A DNA stretch of 52,355 nucleotides from CBIHON01 sp966211965 (lineage in GTDB: Bacteria; Pseudomonadota; Gammaproteobacteria; Burkholderiales; Burkholderiaceae_D): NCBI GenBank assembly GCA_966211965.1, contig CBIHON010000036.1:1-52355 (forward strand), written 5' to 3'. The notes beneath the pieces were generated by a model, which was not told the DNA's origin, did not search any database, and worked only from the letters and a program-made list of their open reading frames with translations. Of this stretch, positions 9,043 to 17,196 are shown piece after piece. The translations under genes were made by a program, and so were the position numbers. How positions within the stretch are numbered: position 1 is the first letter of the stretch; the number at the start of each line of letters is the position of its first letter.

Positions 9043-11274
9043 ATGGCGGAAGAACTTGATCTGTACAAGCGCAAGCTGGCCCGCGAAATCAGCGCGCGCC
9101 AGCAAGCCGAAACCCTGATCGAGCAAAAGAGCCTGGAACTGTACCAGGAAGCGCGCCGGCGCGAACTGGCGGTCGTTGCGCTGCGCGAGAGCGAGGAGCG
9201 CTATCGCTTGCTGGTGGAACTGTCGCCCGATGCGATCCTGATCGAGAGCGGCGGTGAAATCGTGTTCGCCAATCCGGCTGCCCAGCTTCTGTTCCGGGCC
9301 CAGCAGCCGGCCGATCTGCTGGGCCGTGCAATGCTGGCGCTGGTGGCGCCGGCTTTCTGGCCGAGCGTCAAGGCGGCGCTCGGCGAATTGCAGCATGGAG
9401 GATTTTGTCCCCTCGCGGAAGAACAGGCGGTGCGGCTCGACGGCAGCATCGTCGACGTCGCGGTGACCCGCATCGCTTTCCAGTATCGGGAACAGCCGGC
9501 GATCCAGATCGTGCTGCGCGACATTTCCGAGCGCAAGCGCCTGGAAACCCAGATCCTGTATCAGGCCACGCATGACCCCCTCACCGGCCTGCCCAACCGC
9601 AGCCTGTTGCATGACCGCCTGAGCCACGCCATCGCCTATGCCGCGCGCTACAATCATCCGGTCTGGGTAGTGCTGCTCGACGTCGACCGCTTCAAGGCGG
9701 TCAACGATCTGCTTGGCCACAAGGCCGGCGACATGGTGCTGAATGCGATTGCCGAGCGCCTGCAGGCGGCGATGCGCGAAACCGATACGGTAGCCCGGCT
9801 CGGCGGCGATGAATTCGTGCTGGTGCTGCCGGGACCGGGCGACGGAGATTTATCCAACAGCACCATGCAACGCATCGTCGAAGCCGTGGCACGTCCCCTG
9901 ACAGTGGAAGGCAAGGAATTTTTCCTGACCTGCAGCATGGGCGTGGCGCTGTATCCGAACGACGGCACCGATCCGGAGATGCTGGTCGAACACGCCGATA
10001 TCGCGATGTACCGCGCCAAGGAAATCGGGCGCAACAATTACCAGTTTTTCACCGCGACGCTGAACCAGCGCCTGCAGGAACGCCTGCGCCTCGAAAGCGA
10101 TTTGCGCAATGCGCTGGAACGCCGTGAATTCCTGCTGCACTACCAGCCGCAAGTCGATCTGCGCAGCGGCCGCGTGACCGGCATGGAAGCGCTGATCCGC
10201 TGGCAGCATCCAGAACTGGGCATGGTGCCGCCCGGCAGCTTCATCAGCCTGGCGGAAGACACCGGCTTGATCGTGCCGATCGGCGCCTGGGTGATCCGCA
10301 CCGCCTGCGCACAAAACAAGGCATGGCAAAACGCCGGCATGGACAAGCTGCGCATCGCAGTCAATCTGTCGGCGCGCCAGTTCAGTCAGCATGACCTGGT
10401 GCAATCGATTGCCGCCGTGCTGGAAGAAACCGGCATGCCGCCCAGCCTGCTCGAAATCGAGTTGACCGAAAGCCTGGTGATGACCGACGTCGAGCGCGCC
10501 ACCGAGATCCTGCGCGACCTCAAGGCAATCGGCGTGCAACTGTCGATCGACGATTTCGGCACCGGCTATTCCAGCCTGTCCTACCTGAAACGTTTCCCGA
10601 TCGACGTGCTGAAAATCGACCAATCCTTCGTGCGCGACATCACGGTCGATCCGGACGACGCGGCGATCGTGATGTCGATCATTTCGCTGGCGCACAGCCT
10701 GCGGCTGCACGTGATTGCCGAGGGGGTGGAAACCGAAGCGCAACTGGCTTATCTGCGGCGCCACGATTGCGATCTGATGCAGGGCCATTATTTCAGCCGG
10801 CCGGTGTCCCACGAAGAGTTCCTGCTGCTGCACCAGCAAGGAAGGCGCTTGCCGGCGGCGGACGGCGATGGTGCGGAACCTGGACGGACCCTGCTGATCC
10901 TGGATGACGAAGCCAAGGCCCTGGCCGCCCTGTTCCGGTTGCTGCGGCGCGACGATTACCATGTGCTGACGGCGCAGACGCCGGCCGAGGCTTTCGAACT
11001 GCTGGCCAGGCACCGCGTTCAAGTCATCCTGTGCGATCAGTTGATGCCGCAAATGACCGGCACCGAATTCCTGTCCCGGATCAAGGAGATGTACCCGGAA
11101 ACAGTGCGCATCGTCCTCTCCGGCCACACCGAATACCAGTCGGTGATCGAAGCCGTCAATCGCGGCGCCATCTACCGCTATTTCACCAAGCCGTGGGAAG
11201 ACGATTTGCTGCGCGCTCACGTACGCGATGCTTTCGCCCACTATCACCTTCAGTCGCCTCGATCCGTGGCATGA
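9043..11274 (+). CDS. H-NOX-associated PAS-GGDEF-EAL-REC cyclic-di-GMP enzyme
   Basis: A 743-residue cytoplasmic enzyme probably controlled by the H-NOX protein encoded just upstream. Order: coiled coil about 1-50 (KRKLAREISARQQAE), PAS about 55-160, diguanylate cyclase about 170-335 with GGDEF near 253-257 and an intact inhibitory-site RETD five residues before it, EAL domain about 350-600, and a C-terminal receiver about 618-740 with LCDQLMP (Asp near 663) and YFTKPW (Lys). The EAL domain keeps every motif I can check: EALIRW, AVNLS, ELTES, DDFGTG, LKID, AEGVE and QGHYF. Both opposing activities are therefore possible. The receiver resembles those of RpfG/HD-GYP regulators (SGHTEYQSVIEAVNRGAIYRY). 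A GGAGGAAGGAA site precedes the ATG. The terminal receiver could be fed by a kinase encoded elsewhere in the genome. Confidence 0.92.
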   Translation: MAEELDLYKRKLAREISARQQAETLIEQKSLELYQEARRRELAVVALRESEERYRLLVELSPDAILIESGGEIVFANPAAQLLFRAQQPADLLGRAMLALVAPAFWPSVKAALGELQHGGFCPLAEEQAVRLDGSIVDVAVTRIAFQYREQPAIQIVLRDISERKRLETQILYQATHDPLTGLPNRSLLHDRLSHAIAYAARYNHPVWVVLLDVDRFKAVNDLLGHKAGDMVLNAIAERLQAAMRETDTVARLGGDEFVLVLPGPGDGDLSNSTMQRIVEAVARPLTVEGKEFFLTCSMGVALYPNDGTDPEMLVEHADIAMYRAKEIGRNNYQFFTATLNQRLQERLRLESDLRNALERREFLLHYQPQVDLRSGRVTGMEALIRWQHPELGMVPPGSFISLAEDTGLIVPIGAWVIRTACAQNKAWQNAGMDKLRIAVNLSARQFSQHDLVQSIAAVLEETGMPPSLLEIELTESLVMTDVERATEILRDLKAIGVQLSIDDFGTGYSSLSYLKRFPIDVLKIDQSFVRDITVDPDDAAIVMSIISLAHSLRLHVIAEGVETEAQLAYLRRHDCDLMQGHYFSRPVSHEEFLLLHQQGRRLPAADGDGAEPGRTLLILDDEAKALAALFRLLRRDDYHVLTAQTPAEAFELLARHRVQVILCDQLMPQMTGTEFLSRIKEMYPETVRIVLSGHTEYQSVIEAVNRGAIYRYFTKPWEDDLLRAHVRDAFAHYHLQSPRSVA

Positions 11275-11324
11275 TAAATTTGCATTCTGCAAATTTATAA
11301 AATATCCCACACAAGGAAAATCTC

Positions 11325-11831
11325 ATGCTTCGCAAACTTGCGCTGGCATTTTTTGCCTGCACGCTGTCTCACATCGCCTTCGCGAGCGATGCAATGCGCA
11401 CCTTCAACATTGTCCTGCTCCAACCGGATTCCGTCCTTCAAAAGCGAATACCGGATGTTTCCGCATTGTCTGCCTATATCAAGGCGATCGAGACATCTGT
11501 CGAGAGTGTCCTGCAGGCGGAGCTTGAGCATATTCCCGCCGGCGGCTTTTTGGTGGTTGCCGTGAAGCCCGGCGAGAAGTCCAATGTCTGGCTCGATTTT
11601 GGCCCGTTCCTGATTCCCCGGACCGCCGAAAAAATTCTCGCCGCCGCCAAGGGGGTTCCTCCGCTTTCCGTACAGGATGGAATGGTTGCATTCGCGATCA
11701 AGGTCGGCTTTTGGGGCGGCAGCGAACCGGCGGCAATGGCGCCTTCCCCGGCAGCGTGGAAAGCCGCCGCCAAAAAGGCAGGCCATCCGCTTGAGCTTGA
11801 CGCGCTGGTGGAAACGGTTTGGCCGGAGTAA
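11325..11831 (+). CDS. Small exported protein of unknown function
   Basis: The 168-residue product has a clear signal peptide (residues 1-20, MLRKLALAFFACTLSHIAFA) and a mature part of about 148 residues rich in Ala, Pro and Lys. I recognise no domain. The mature protein has alternating hydrophobic strands (GGFLVVAV, NVWLDFGPF, GMVAFAIKVGFWGG), suggesting a small mixed alpha/beta fold. An ACAAGGAAAA site lies just before the ATG. It lies 50 bases after the H-NOX-associated enzyme on the same strand and could be read through from it, but no functional link is evident. Confidence 0.7.
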   Translation: MLRKLALAFFACTLSHIAFASDAMRTFNIVLLQPDSVLQKRIPDVSALSAYIKAIETSVESVLQAELEHIPAGGFLVVAVKPGEKSNVWLDFGPFLIPRTAEKILAAAKGVPPLSVQDGMVAFAIKVGFWGGSEPAAMAPSPAAWKAAAKKAGHPLELDALVETVWPE

Positions 11832-11889
11832 GCCGGTGCTGCAATCGGGTTACAACGTTCCTGCTGCAGAACGATGCAAATCGCTTGTT

Positions 11890-13515
11890 TTATCCCGCCT
11901 TGCCCAGCATGCTCAACGCCACCGCCTCCGCCACCTTGATCCCATCCACCGCCGCCGACAAAATCCCGCCCGCATAACCCGCACCCTCGCCGGCCGGGAA
12001 CAGGCCCTTCGTGTTCAGGCTCTGGCAATCCTCGTCGCGGCGCTTGATGCGGATCGGCGACGAAGTGCGCGTCTCGACGCCGGTCAGCACCGCGTCGTGC
12101 AACGCGAAGCCCCTGATCTGTTTGTCGAAGGCAGGCAAGGCTTCGCGAATCGCGGCGATCGCATAATCGGGCAGGGCGGAATTCAAATCGCCAAGACGCA
12201 CTCCGGGTTTGTAGGACGGCAGCACGCTGCCGAATTCGCTTGAGGGCCGGTTCGCGATAAAGTCGCCGATCAGTTGGCCGGGGGCATCGTAATTGCCGCC
12301 GCCCAGCTCGAACGCGCGCGATTCCAACTGGCGCTGGAAGGCGATGCCGGCCAGCGGGCCGCCGGGATAATCGGCCGGCGTGATGCCGACCACGATGGCG
12401 GCATTGGCGTTGCGTTCGTTGCGCGAGTACTGGCTCATGCCGTTGGTGACGACCCGGCCCGGTTCCGAAGTCGCGGCCACCACCGTGCCGCCGGGGCACA
12501 TGCAAAAGCTGTAGACCGAGCGGCCGTTGGCGCAGTGATGCACCAGCTTGTAATCGGCCGCGCCCAGTATCGGGTGGCCGGCGCTGGGGCCGAAACGGCA
12601 ACGGTCGATCAGCGATTGCGGATGCTCGACCCGGAAGCCGATCGAAAACGGCTTGGCCTCCACGTAGACGCCGCGCTCGTACAGCATCTGGAAGGTATCG
12701 CGCGCGCTGTGACCGACCGCCAGCACCACATGGCTGGCCTCCAGATATTCGCCGCCGGCCAACGTCAAGCCGCGCACCTGGCCATCCCGGATGTCGATAT
12801 CCTCGACCTTGGTCTGAAAGCGGAATTCGCCGCCCAGCGCCTCGATGCCGGCACGCATTTCCTCCACCATCTTGACCAGCCTGAAGGTGCCGATATGCGG
12901 CTTGCTGACGTACAGGATTTCGGGCGGCGCGCCGGCTTTCACGAATTCGGTCAAGACCTTGCGGCCGTAATGCTTGGGGTCCTTGATCTGGCTGTACAGC
13001 TTGCCGTCGGAAAAAGTGCCGGCGCCGCCCTCGCCGAATTGCACGTTCGATTCCGGATGCAGCGCGCGTTTGCGCCACAAACCGAAGGTGTCCTTGGTGC
13101 GCTCGCGCACCGCCTTGCCGCGCTCCAGAATGATCGGCTTGAATCCCATCTGCGCCAGGATCAGGCCGGCGAAAATGCCGCAGGGGCCGGTGCCGATCAC
13201 GACCGGCCGCGAGGTTTCCTTGGCGGGTGCGTGTCCGACAAATTTGTAGCCGGTATCGGGTGTCGGGATGACCAGGGGTTTGCCGCTGGCCAGCCTGCCC
13301 TTGAAGCGCTGCAGCAATGCGGCTTCGTTCTTGACTTCGACATCCAGGGTATAAATCAGCGTGATCGCCGATTTTTTGCGCGCATCGTAGCCGCGTCGGA
13401 AAATCGTGTAGCCGATCAGTTCATCGGCCGTAATCTCCAGGCGCGCCAGGATCGCGGCTTCGATCGCGGCTTCGGGGTGGTCGAGCGGGAGTGGGATTTC
13501 TGTTAATCGCAGCAT
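11890..13515 (-). CDS. FAD-dependent dehydrogenase/oxidoreductase, COG2509 type
   Basis: A 541-residue cytoplasmic flavoprotein of the uncharacterised FAD-dependent dehydrogenase family. The dinucleotide-binding loop is VVIGTGPCGIFAG (about 105-117), preceded by an N-terminal domain of about 95 residues that is typical of this family. The ATG-type FAD signature LAVGHSARDTF and the C-terminal FAD loop GLFPAGEGAGYAGGI are present. Two cysteines in SFCMCPGG, near the middle, are a family hallmark. The substrate is not known; the family is broadly conserved. It is convergent with the small exported protein and separated from MarC by 97 bases, with no operon partner that suggests a pathway. Confidence 0.85.
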   Translation of the reverse strand: MLRLTEIPLPLDHPEAAIEAAILARLEITADELIGYTIFRRGYDARKKSAITLIYTLDVEVKNEAALLQRFKGRLASGKPLVIPTPDTGYKFVGHAPAKETSRPVVIGTGPCGIFAGLILAQMGFKPIILERGKAVRERTKDTFGLWRKRALHPESNVQFGEGGAGTFSDGKLYSQIKDPKHYGRKVLTEFVKAGAPPEILYVSKPHIGTFRLVKMVEEMRAGIEALGGEFRFQTKVEDIDIRDGQVRGLTLAGGEYLEASHVVLAVGHSARDTFQMLYERGVYVEAKPFSIGFRVEHPQSLIDRCRFGPSAGHPILGAADYKLVHHCANGRSVYSFCMCPGGTVVAATSEPGRVVTNGMSQYSRNERNANAAIVVGITPADYPGGPLAGIAFQRQLESRAFELGGGNYDAPGQLIGDFIANRPSSEFGSVLPSYKPGVRLGDLNSALPDYAIAAIREALPAFDKQIRGFALHDAVLTGVETRTSSPIRIKRRDEDCQSLNTKGLFPAGEGAGYAGGILSAAVDGIKVAEAVALSMLGKAG

Positions 13516-13612
13516 GGGCAGTGTTCCGGATAGGGCGTTTCAGGGCGTCATTTTACCGCAGGGGATTTTGGCAATTTGCGTCATGCTGCCGCTCGATCTT
13601 GAGAGTAAAGAA

Positions 13613-14272
13613 TTACGCCCCCGCCATAAAAGTCCGTATCCCCGACCCCACAAACTGCACCCCGATACAAACCAGCAAGAATCCCATCAAGCGCCCCATC
13701 GCATCCATGCCTTCGGCGCCGATCAGCTTCGACACGAACTGCGCCGAGCGCAAGGTGAGCCAGATGACGAGGCAGGTCAGCAGGATGCTCAGCACCGTGC
13801 CGCCGTATGCCAGCGCCTGCTGGACGCCGTTTTTCAATTCCGCGATTTCAGTCGAGATGCCAATTACCACCGCAATCGAACCCGGCCCGCTGATACTCGG
13901 TAAAGCCAATGGAAAAAAGGCAATTTCACGGCTCTTGTTATGAGCGGAAAGTTGCGCTTCCTGGGTATGGAACAGCATCCGATATCCGAGGATGGCCACG
14001 GTCAAGCCGCCCGCGATACGCAGTGCGCCGAATGAGATGCCGAAGCCCTGCAGGATAAACACGCCGGCAAACAAGCTCACCACCAGAATAGTGAATGCAT
14101 AAATACAGGCCTTGCGTGCCTGCCCACGGCATCTGTCCCGGTCCATGTCAACCGTCAGCGACAGGAACAAGGGGATTTTAGAAAGCGGATTGGTGATGGT
14201 CAGCAAACTGACCAGGCTGCCCAGCATGAACGACACGAAGGTTTTGTGGATCAGGCTTTCAAACAAGTTCAT
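13613..14272 (-). CDS. MarC-family integral membrane protein
   Basis: A 219-residue inner-membrane protein with about six hydrophobic helices and the MarC/NAAT family pattern: an N-terminal TITNPLSKIPLFLSL segment and a repeated SISGPGSIAVVI segment in the second half. The family was once linked to multiple antibiotic resistance, but that link is not upheld and the transported substrate is unknown. Length and topology fit the family, with no truncation. The start at 14272 has only a weak GGATAAAAAGAA upstream. The gene is transcribed away from the neighbouring receiver-kinase gene. Confidence 0.88.
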   Translation of the reverse strand: MNLFESLIHKTFVSFMLGSLVSLLTITNPLSKIPLFLSLTVDMDRDRCRGQARKACIYAFTILVVSLFAGVFILQGFGISFGALRIAGGLTVAILGYRMLFHTQEAQLSAHNKSREIAFFPLALPSISGPGSIAVVIGISTEIAELKNGVQQALAYGGTVLSILLTCLVIWLTLRSAQFVSKLIGAEGMDAMGRLMGFLLVCIGVQFVGSGIRTFMAGA

Positions 14273-14426
14273 TTCTTTTTATCCATGTTTGCGCGGGAGC
14301 CGCATTATACGATGCGCCTCAGGCGCTCCGGCTCCAGGAAAACCGAACCGCTTTTTTTGAGCCATACGCAAAAGTAAGCCAAGGTTTGATATATCCTCTC
14401 GCTACCAGGAGCATTCATTTCTCTCG

Positions 14427-15983
14427 ATGACACGACACCTTCCAATCTTGATCGCCGATCACCAAAGGCCGATGCGGCAAGCGGTGGGCGCCGCCTTGCG
14501 CGACATGGGATTCCCCGAAATTATCGAGGTCTCCAGCGGTGCGGAAGCAATGCGCATCCTGAAAACGACAACGGTGGCGGCCGTGATTTCCGATTGGAAT
14601 ATGCCCGGCTTGAGCGGACTCGGCCTGCTGCGCTGGGTCCGCAGCGAAGCGGCGCTGGCGAGCCTGCCCTTCCTGCTGGTCAGTGCCGAAACGGATCGCG
14701 AGCGCGTACGCACCGCCTTGGAGTGCGGCGCCTCGGAATATCTGATCAAGCCTTACACGGTGCAGGATCTGGCCAACAAGATCGGGCGCATCCTCGGCAA
14801 TGAGCAGCGCGAGAACACGCTCGACGCGCGCGCCGCGCGGCAGGTGCTGGGCTTGGCGACGGCGTCGGAAGTGGAGCATCGCCTGGCCGGCGCGAGCGTG
14901 CTGGTGGTGGACGACATGCCATTCAATTTAAAAATCATCGTTTCGATATTGAGCGACGAGTACACGACGCTGGCCGCCGGGTCGGGCCGCCAGGCGCTGG
15001 AGATCGCGCGCTCGGCGTTGCCGCCGGACCTGATTCTGCTGGACGTGACCATGCCGGAAATGGATGGCTATGAGGTGTGCCGTCAATTGAAGCTGGATCC
15101 GGCGACGCGCGACATTCCGGTGATCTTCCTGACAGGAAATGACGATATCGACAACGTGGTGCGCGGATTGGAGATCGGCGCAGTCGATTACATCACCAAG
15201 CCGGCCGAACCGAGCATCCTGAAAGCCCGCATCCGCACCCAATTGCGCCTCAAGCTGGCTTTCGCCGACATGCTGCAGCAAAACGTCTCGCTGGCGTCCT
15301 CGGCGAAGCTGCGCGAAGATGTCGAACGCATCACCCAGCACGATCTGAAGAACCCGATCAGCGCCATCATCGCCGGCACCGAGATGCTGCTCAGCGAGCG
15401 CGTGTCCGAGGCCGAAAGCAAGGAAATGATCGCCCTGATCCAGGCCGAGGCCTGGCGCGCGCTCGACCTGGTGAATCAGTCGCTGAGCCTGTATCGAATG
15501 GAAACCGGCACCTTCATCCTGCGCGCGGAGCCGGTCGACCTGCTGGCGACGCTGAGCATGGTGCGTCAGGAAACGCTGACCGCTTTCGCCGGACGCAAGC
15601 TCGATATCCGCATCGCAGGGGAAGGGGCGGCTGCCGCCGGGCGCTATATCGTGCAGGGGGAACCGGGCCTGTGCCATTCGCTGTTCGGCAACCTGTTGAG
15701 GAATGCCGCCCAGGCTTCGGCGCTGCAGGGCAGGATCGACATCACGCTGGCCGAGGAGGCGGGATTCGTCTGTGTCGCTATCCACAACCAGGGCGCGGTT
15801 CCGGCGGCGATACGCGAACGTTTTTTCGACAAGTACGTCAGCGCCGGCAAATCCGAAGGCACCGGTCTGGGCACCTATAGCGCAAAACTGGTCACCGAAG
15901 CACAGCGCGGCAATATCGCGATGCGTACCGACGATGAGACGGGCACCACGCTCACTGTCCGCTTGCCGAGCAGCCCGATGTGA
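14427..15983 (+). CDS. REC-REC-histidine kinase (soluble hybrid sensor)
   Basis: A 518-residue cytoplasmic protein with reversed hybrid order: two receivers come first and the kinase last. Receiver 1 (about 5-125) has Asp11, phospho-site Asp56 in SDWNMPG, and Lys108 in LIKPY. Receiver 2 (about 150-270) has VDDMPF, Asp near 205 in LLDVTMPEMDG, and ITKP. The kinase part has an H-box QHDLKNPISA (His near 304), an N-box LFGNLLRNAAQAS and a G-box GTGLGTYSAKLV. There is no membrane segment. Such proteins take phosphate from upstream kinases and may pass it on to diffusible regulators. The upstream AGGAG is unusually far (about 15 bases) from the ATG and no closer in-frame start exists. Confidence 0.9.
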   Translation: MTRHLPILIADHQRPMRQAVGAALRDMGFPEIIEVSSGAEAMRILKTTTVAAVISDWNMPGLSGLGLLRWVRSEAALASLPFLLVSAETDRERVRTALECGASEYLIKPYTVQDLANKIGRILGNEQRENTLDARAARQVLGLATASEVEHRLAGASVLVVDDMPFNLKIIVSILSDEYTTLAAGSGRQALEIARSALPPDLILLDVTMPEMDGYEVCRQLKLDPATRDIPVIFLTGNDDIDNVVRGLEIGAVDYITKPAEPSILKARIRTQLRLKLAFADMLQQNVSLASSAKLREDVERITQHDLKNPISAIIAGTEMLLSERVSEAESKEMIALIQAEAWRALDLVNQSLSLYRMETGTFILRAEPVDLLATLSMVRQETLTAFAGRKLDIRIAGEGAAAAGRYIVQGEPGLCHSLFGNLLRNAAQASALQGRIDITLAEEAGFVCVAIHNQGAVPAAIRERFFDKYVSAGKSEGTGLGTYSAKLVTEAQRGNIAMRTDDETGTTLTVRLPSSPM

Positions 15984-16116
15984 GGCCAAATCACACATTA
16001 TTTAACAATTTCCCGTCCCCTGAATCCCTAGCAAGAGCGCTGGATTCTGAGATACAGTGATACCGGGTTAACCCGAAGTATCAACATGAGCTTGTGTCAT
16101 TTTTTGGGGGGCATAA

Positions 16117-17019
16117 ATGACAACATCTGCCCGCATGCTGTCTGTTCTGCTAGCCGCATTCCTTGCCGCAGGCACGGTGAAAGGCGCCGAACTCAACGGC
16201 ACGCTGAAAAAAATCAAGGATAGCGGCAGCATCACTCTCGGTTACCGCGAGGCGTCGATGCCGTTTTCCTACTATGACGGCAAAGGCGGGGCGGTCGGTT
16301 ATTCGCACGACATCATGCTCAAGATCGCCGATGCCATCAAGCAGGAGTTGAAGCTGCCCAAGCTTGATCTGCGGCTGATGTCGATCACTTCGCAAAACCG
16401 CATACCGCTGACGCTGAACAACACGCTCGACCTTGAATGCGGCTCGACCACCAACAATACCGAGCGGCAGAAACAGGTGGCATTCTCCAACACCTTGTTC
16501 GTCATCGGCACTCGGCTGATGACCAGGAAGGATTCGGGCATCAAGGATTTTTCCGACCTGGCCGGCAAGAACGTCGTCACCGATGCCGGCACCACGTCCG
16601 AGCGCTTGCTGCGCAAAATGAAGGATGAAAAAAAGATCAGCATGAACATCATCCTCACCGTCGATCACGGCATCGATCCGCTGACGGTGATGCAGACCGG
16701 TCAGGCGCAAGCCTACATGATGGATGACGCGCTGCTGTATGCGCTGATCACGGAAGCATGGCGTCCGAGCGAGTGGATCGTCACCGGCACGCCGCAGTCG
16801 TACGAGGCCTACGGCTGCATGATGCGCAAGAATGATCCCGACTTCAAGCAGCTGGTGGACAAGACCATTGCCAACATCATGCGTTCCGGCGAAGCCGAAG
16901 CCATCTACAGGAAATGGTTCATGTCGCCGATCCCGCCCAAGGGCATCAATCTCAACTTTCCCTTGAGCGAGGACATGGCCAAGCTGTACAAGAATCCGAA
17001 TGACAAGGCGTTCGAATAG
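16117..17019 (+). CDS. Periplasmic amino-acid-binding protein, GltI/glutamate-aspartate type
   Basis: The 300-residue protein is a type-2 periplasmic solute-binding protein of ABC uptake systems for polar amino acids. A signal peptide of about 24 residues ends VKGAE; there is no lipobox cysteine, so it should be soluble in the periplasm. Family landmarks include LGYREASMPFSYYD near the start, RLMSITSQNRIPLT, the CGSTTNNTERQKQVAFS stretch, and DAGTTSERLLRKM. Length matches GltI-like proteins. No permease or ATPase gene flanks it; the next gene is a hybrid histidine kinase with an extracytoplasmic sensor domain, so it could serve uptake genes elsewhere or present ligand to that kinase. A run of six G residues gives a strong ribosome site. 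Confidence 0.9.
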   Translation: MTTSARMLSVLLAAFLAAGTVKGAELNGTLKKIKDSGSITLGYREASMPFSYYDGKGGAVGYSHDIMLKIADAIKQELKLPKLDLRLMSITSQNRIPLTLNNTLDLECGSTTNNTERQKQVAFSNTLFVIGTRLMTRKDSGIKDFSDLAGKNVVTDAGTTSERLLRKMKDEKKISMNIILTVDHGIDPLTVMQTGQAQAYMMDDALLYALITEAWRPSEWIVTGTPQSYEAYGCMMRKNDPDFKQLVDKTIANIMRSGEAEAIYRKWFMSPIPPKGINLNFPLSEDMAKLYKNPNDKAFE

Positions 17020-17196
17020 AGTGATGGGCATCTCTAAAATTACCGGCAGCACCCAAGGCCGGGCCGCAGATCGGGCAGATACACAGACTCACCGCCCCCT
17101 GCAAATCCGGGATTAGGCGCTGCAGGCAAATTTCAGAAATACCCTGATGACAAGCAGAGTACGAGGCACAAGCACTTGTACCGGTAGGGAGATCGA

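Noticed and set aside
9850..11310. Minus-strand frame opposite the H-NOX-associated enzyme
   Set aside because: Antisense shadow of GGDEF/EAL coding sequence with no recognisable protein features.
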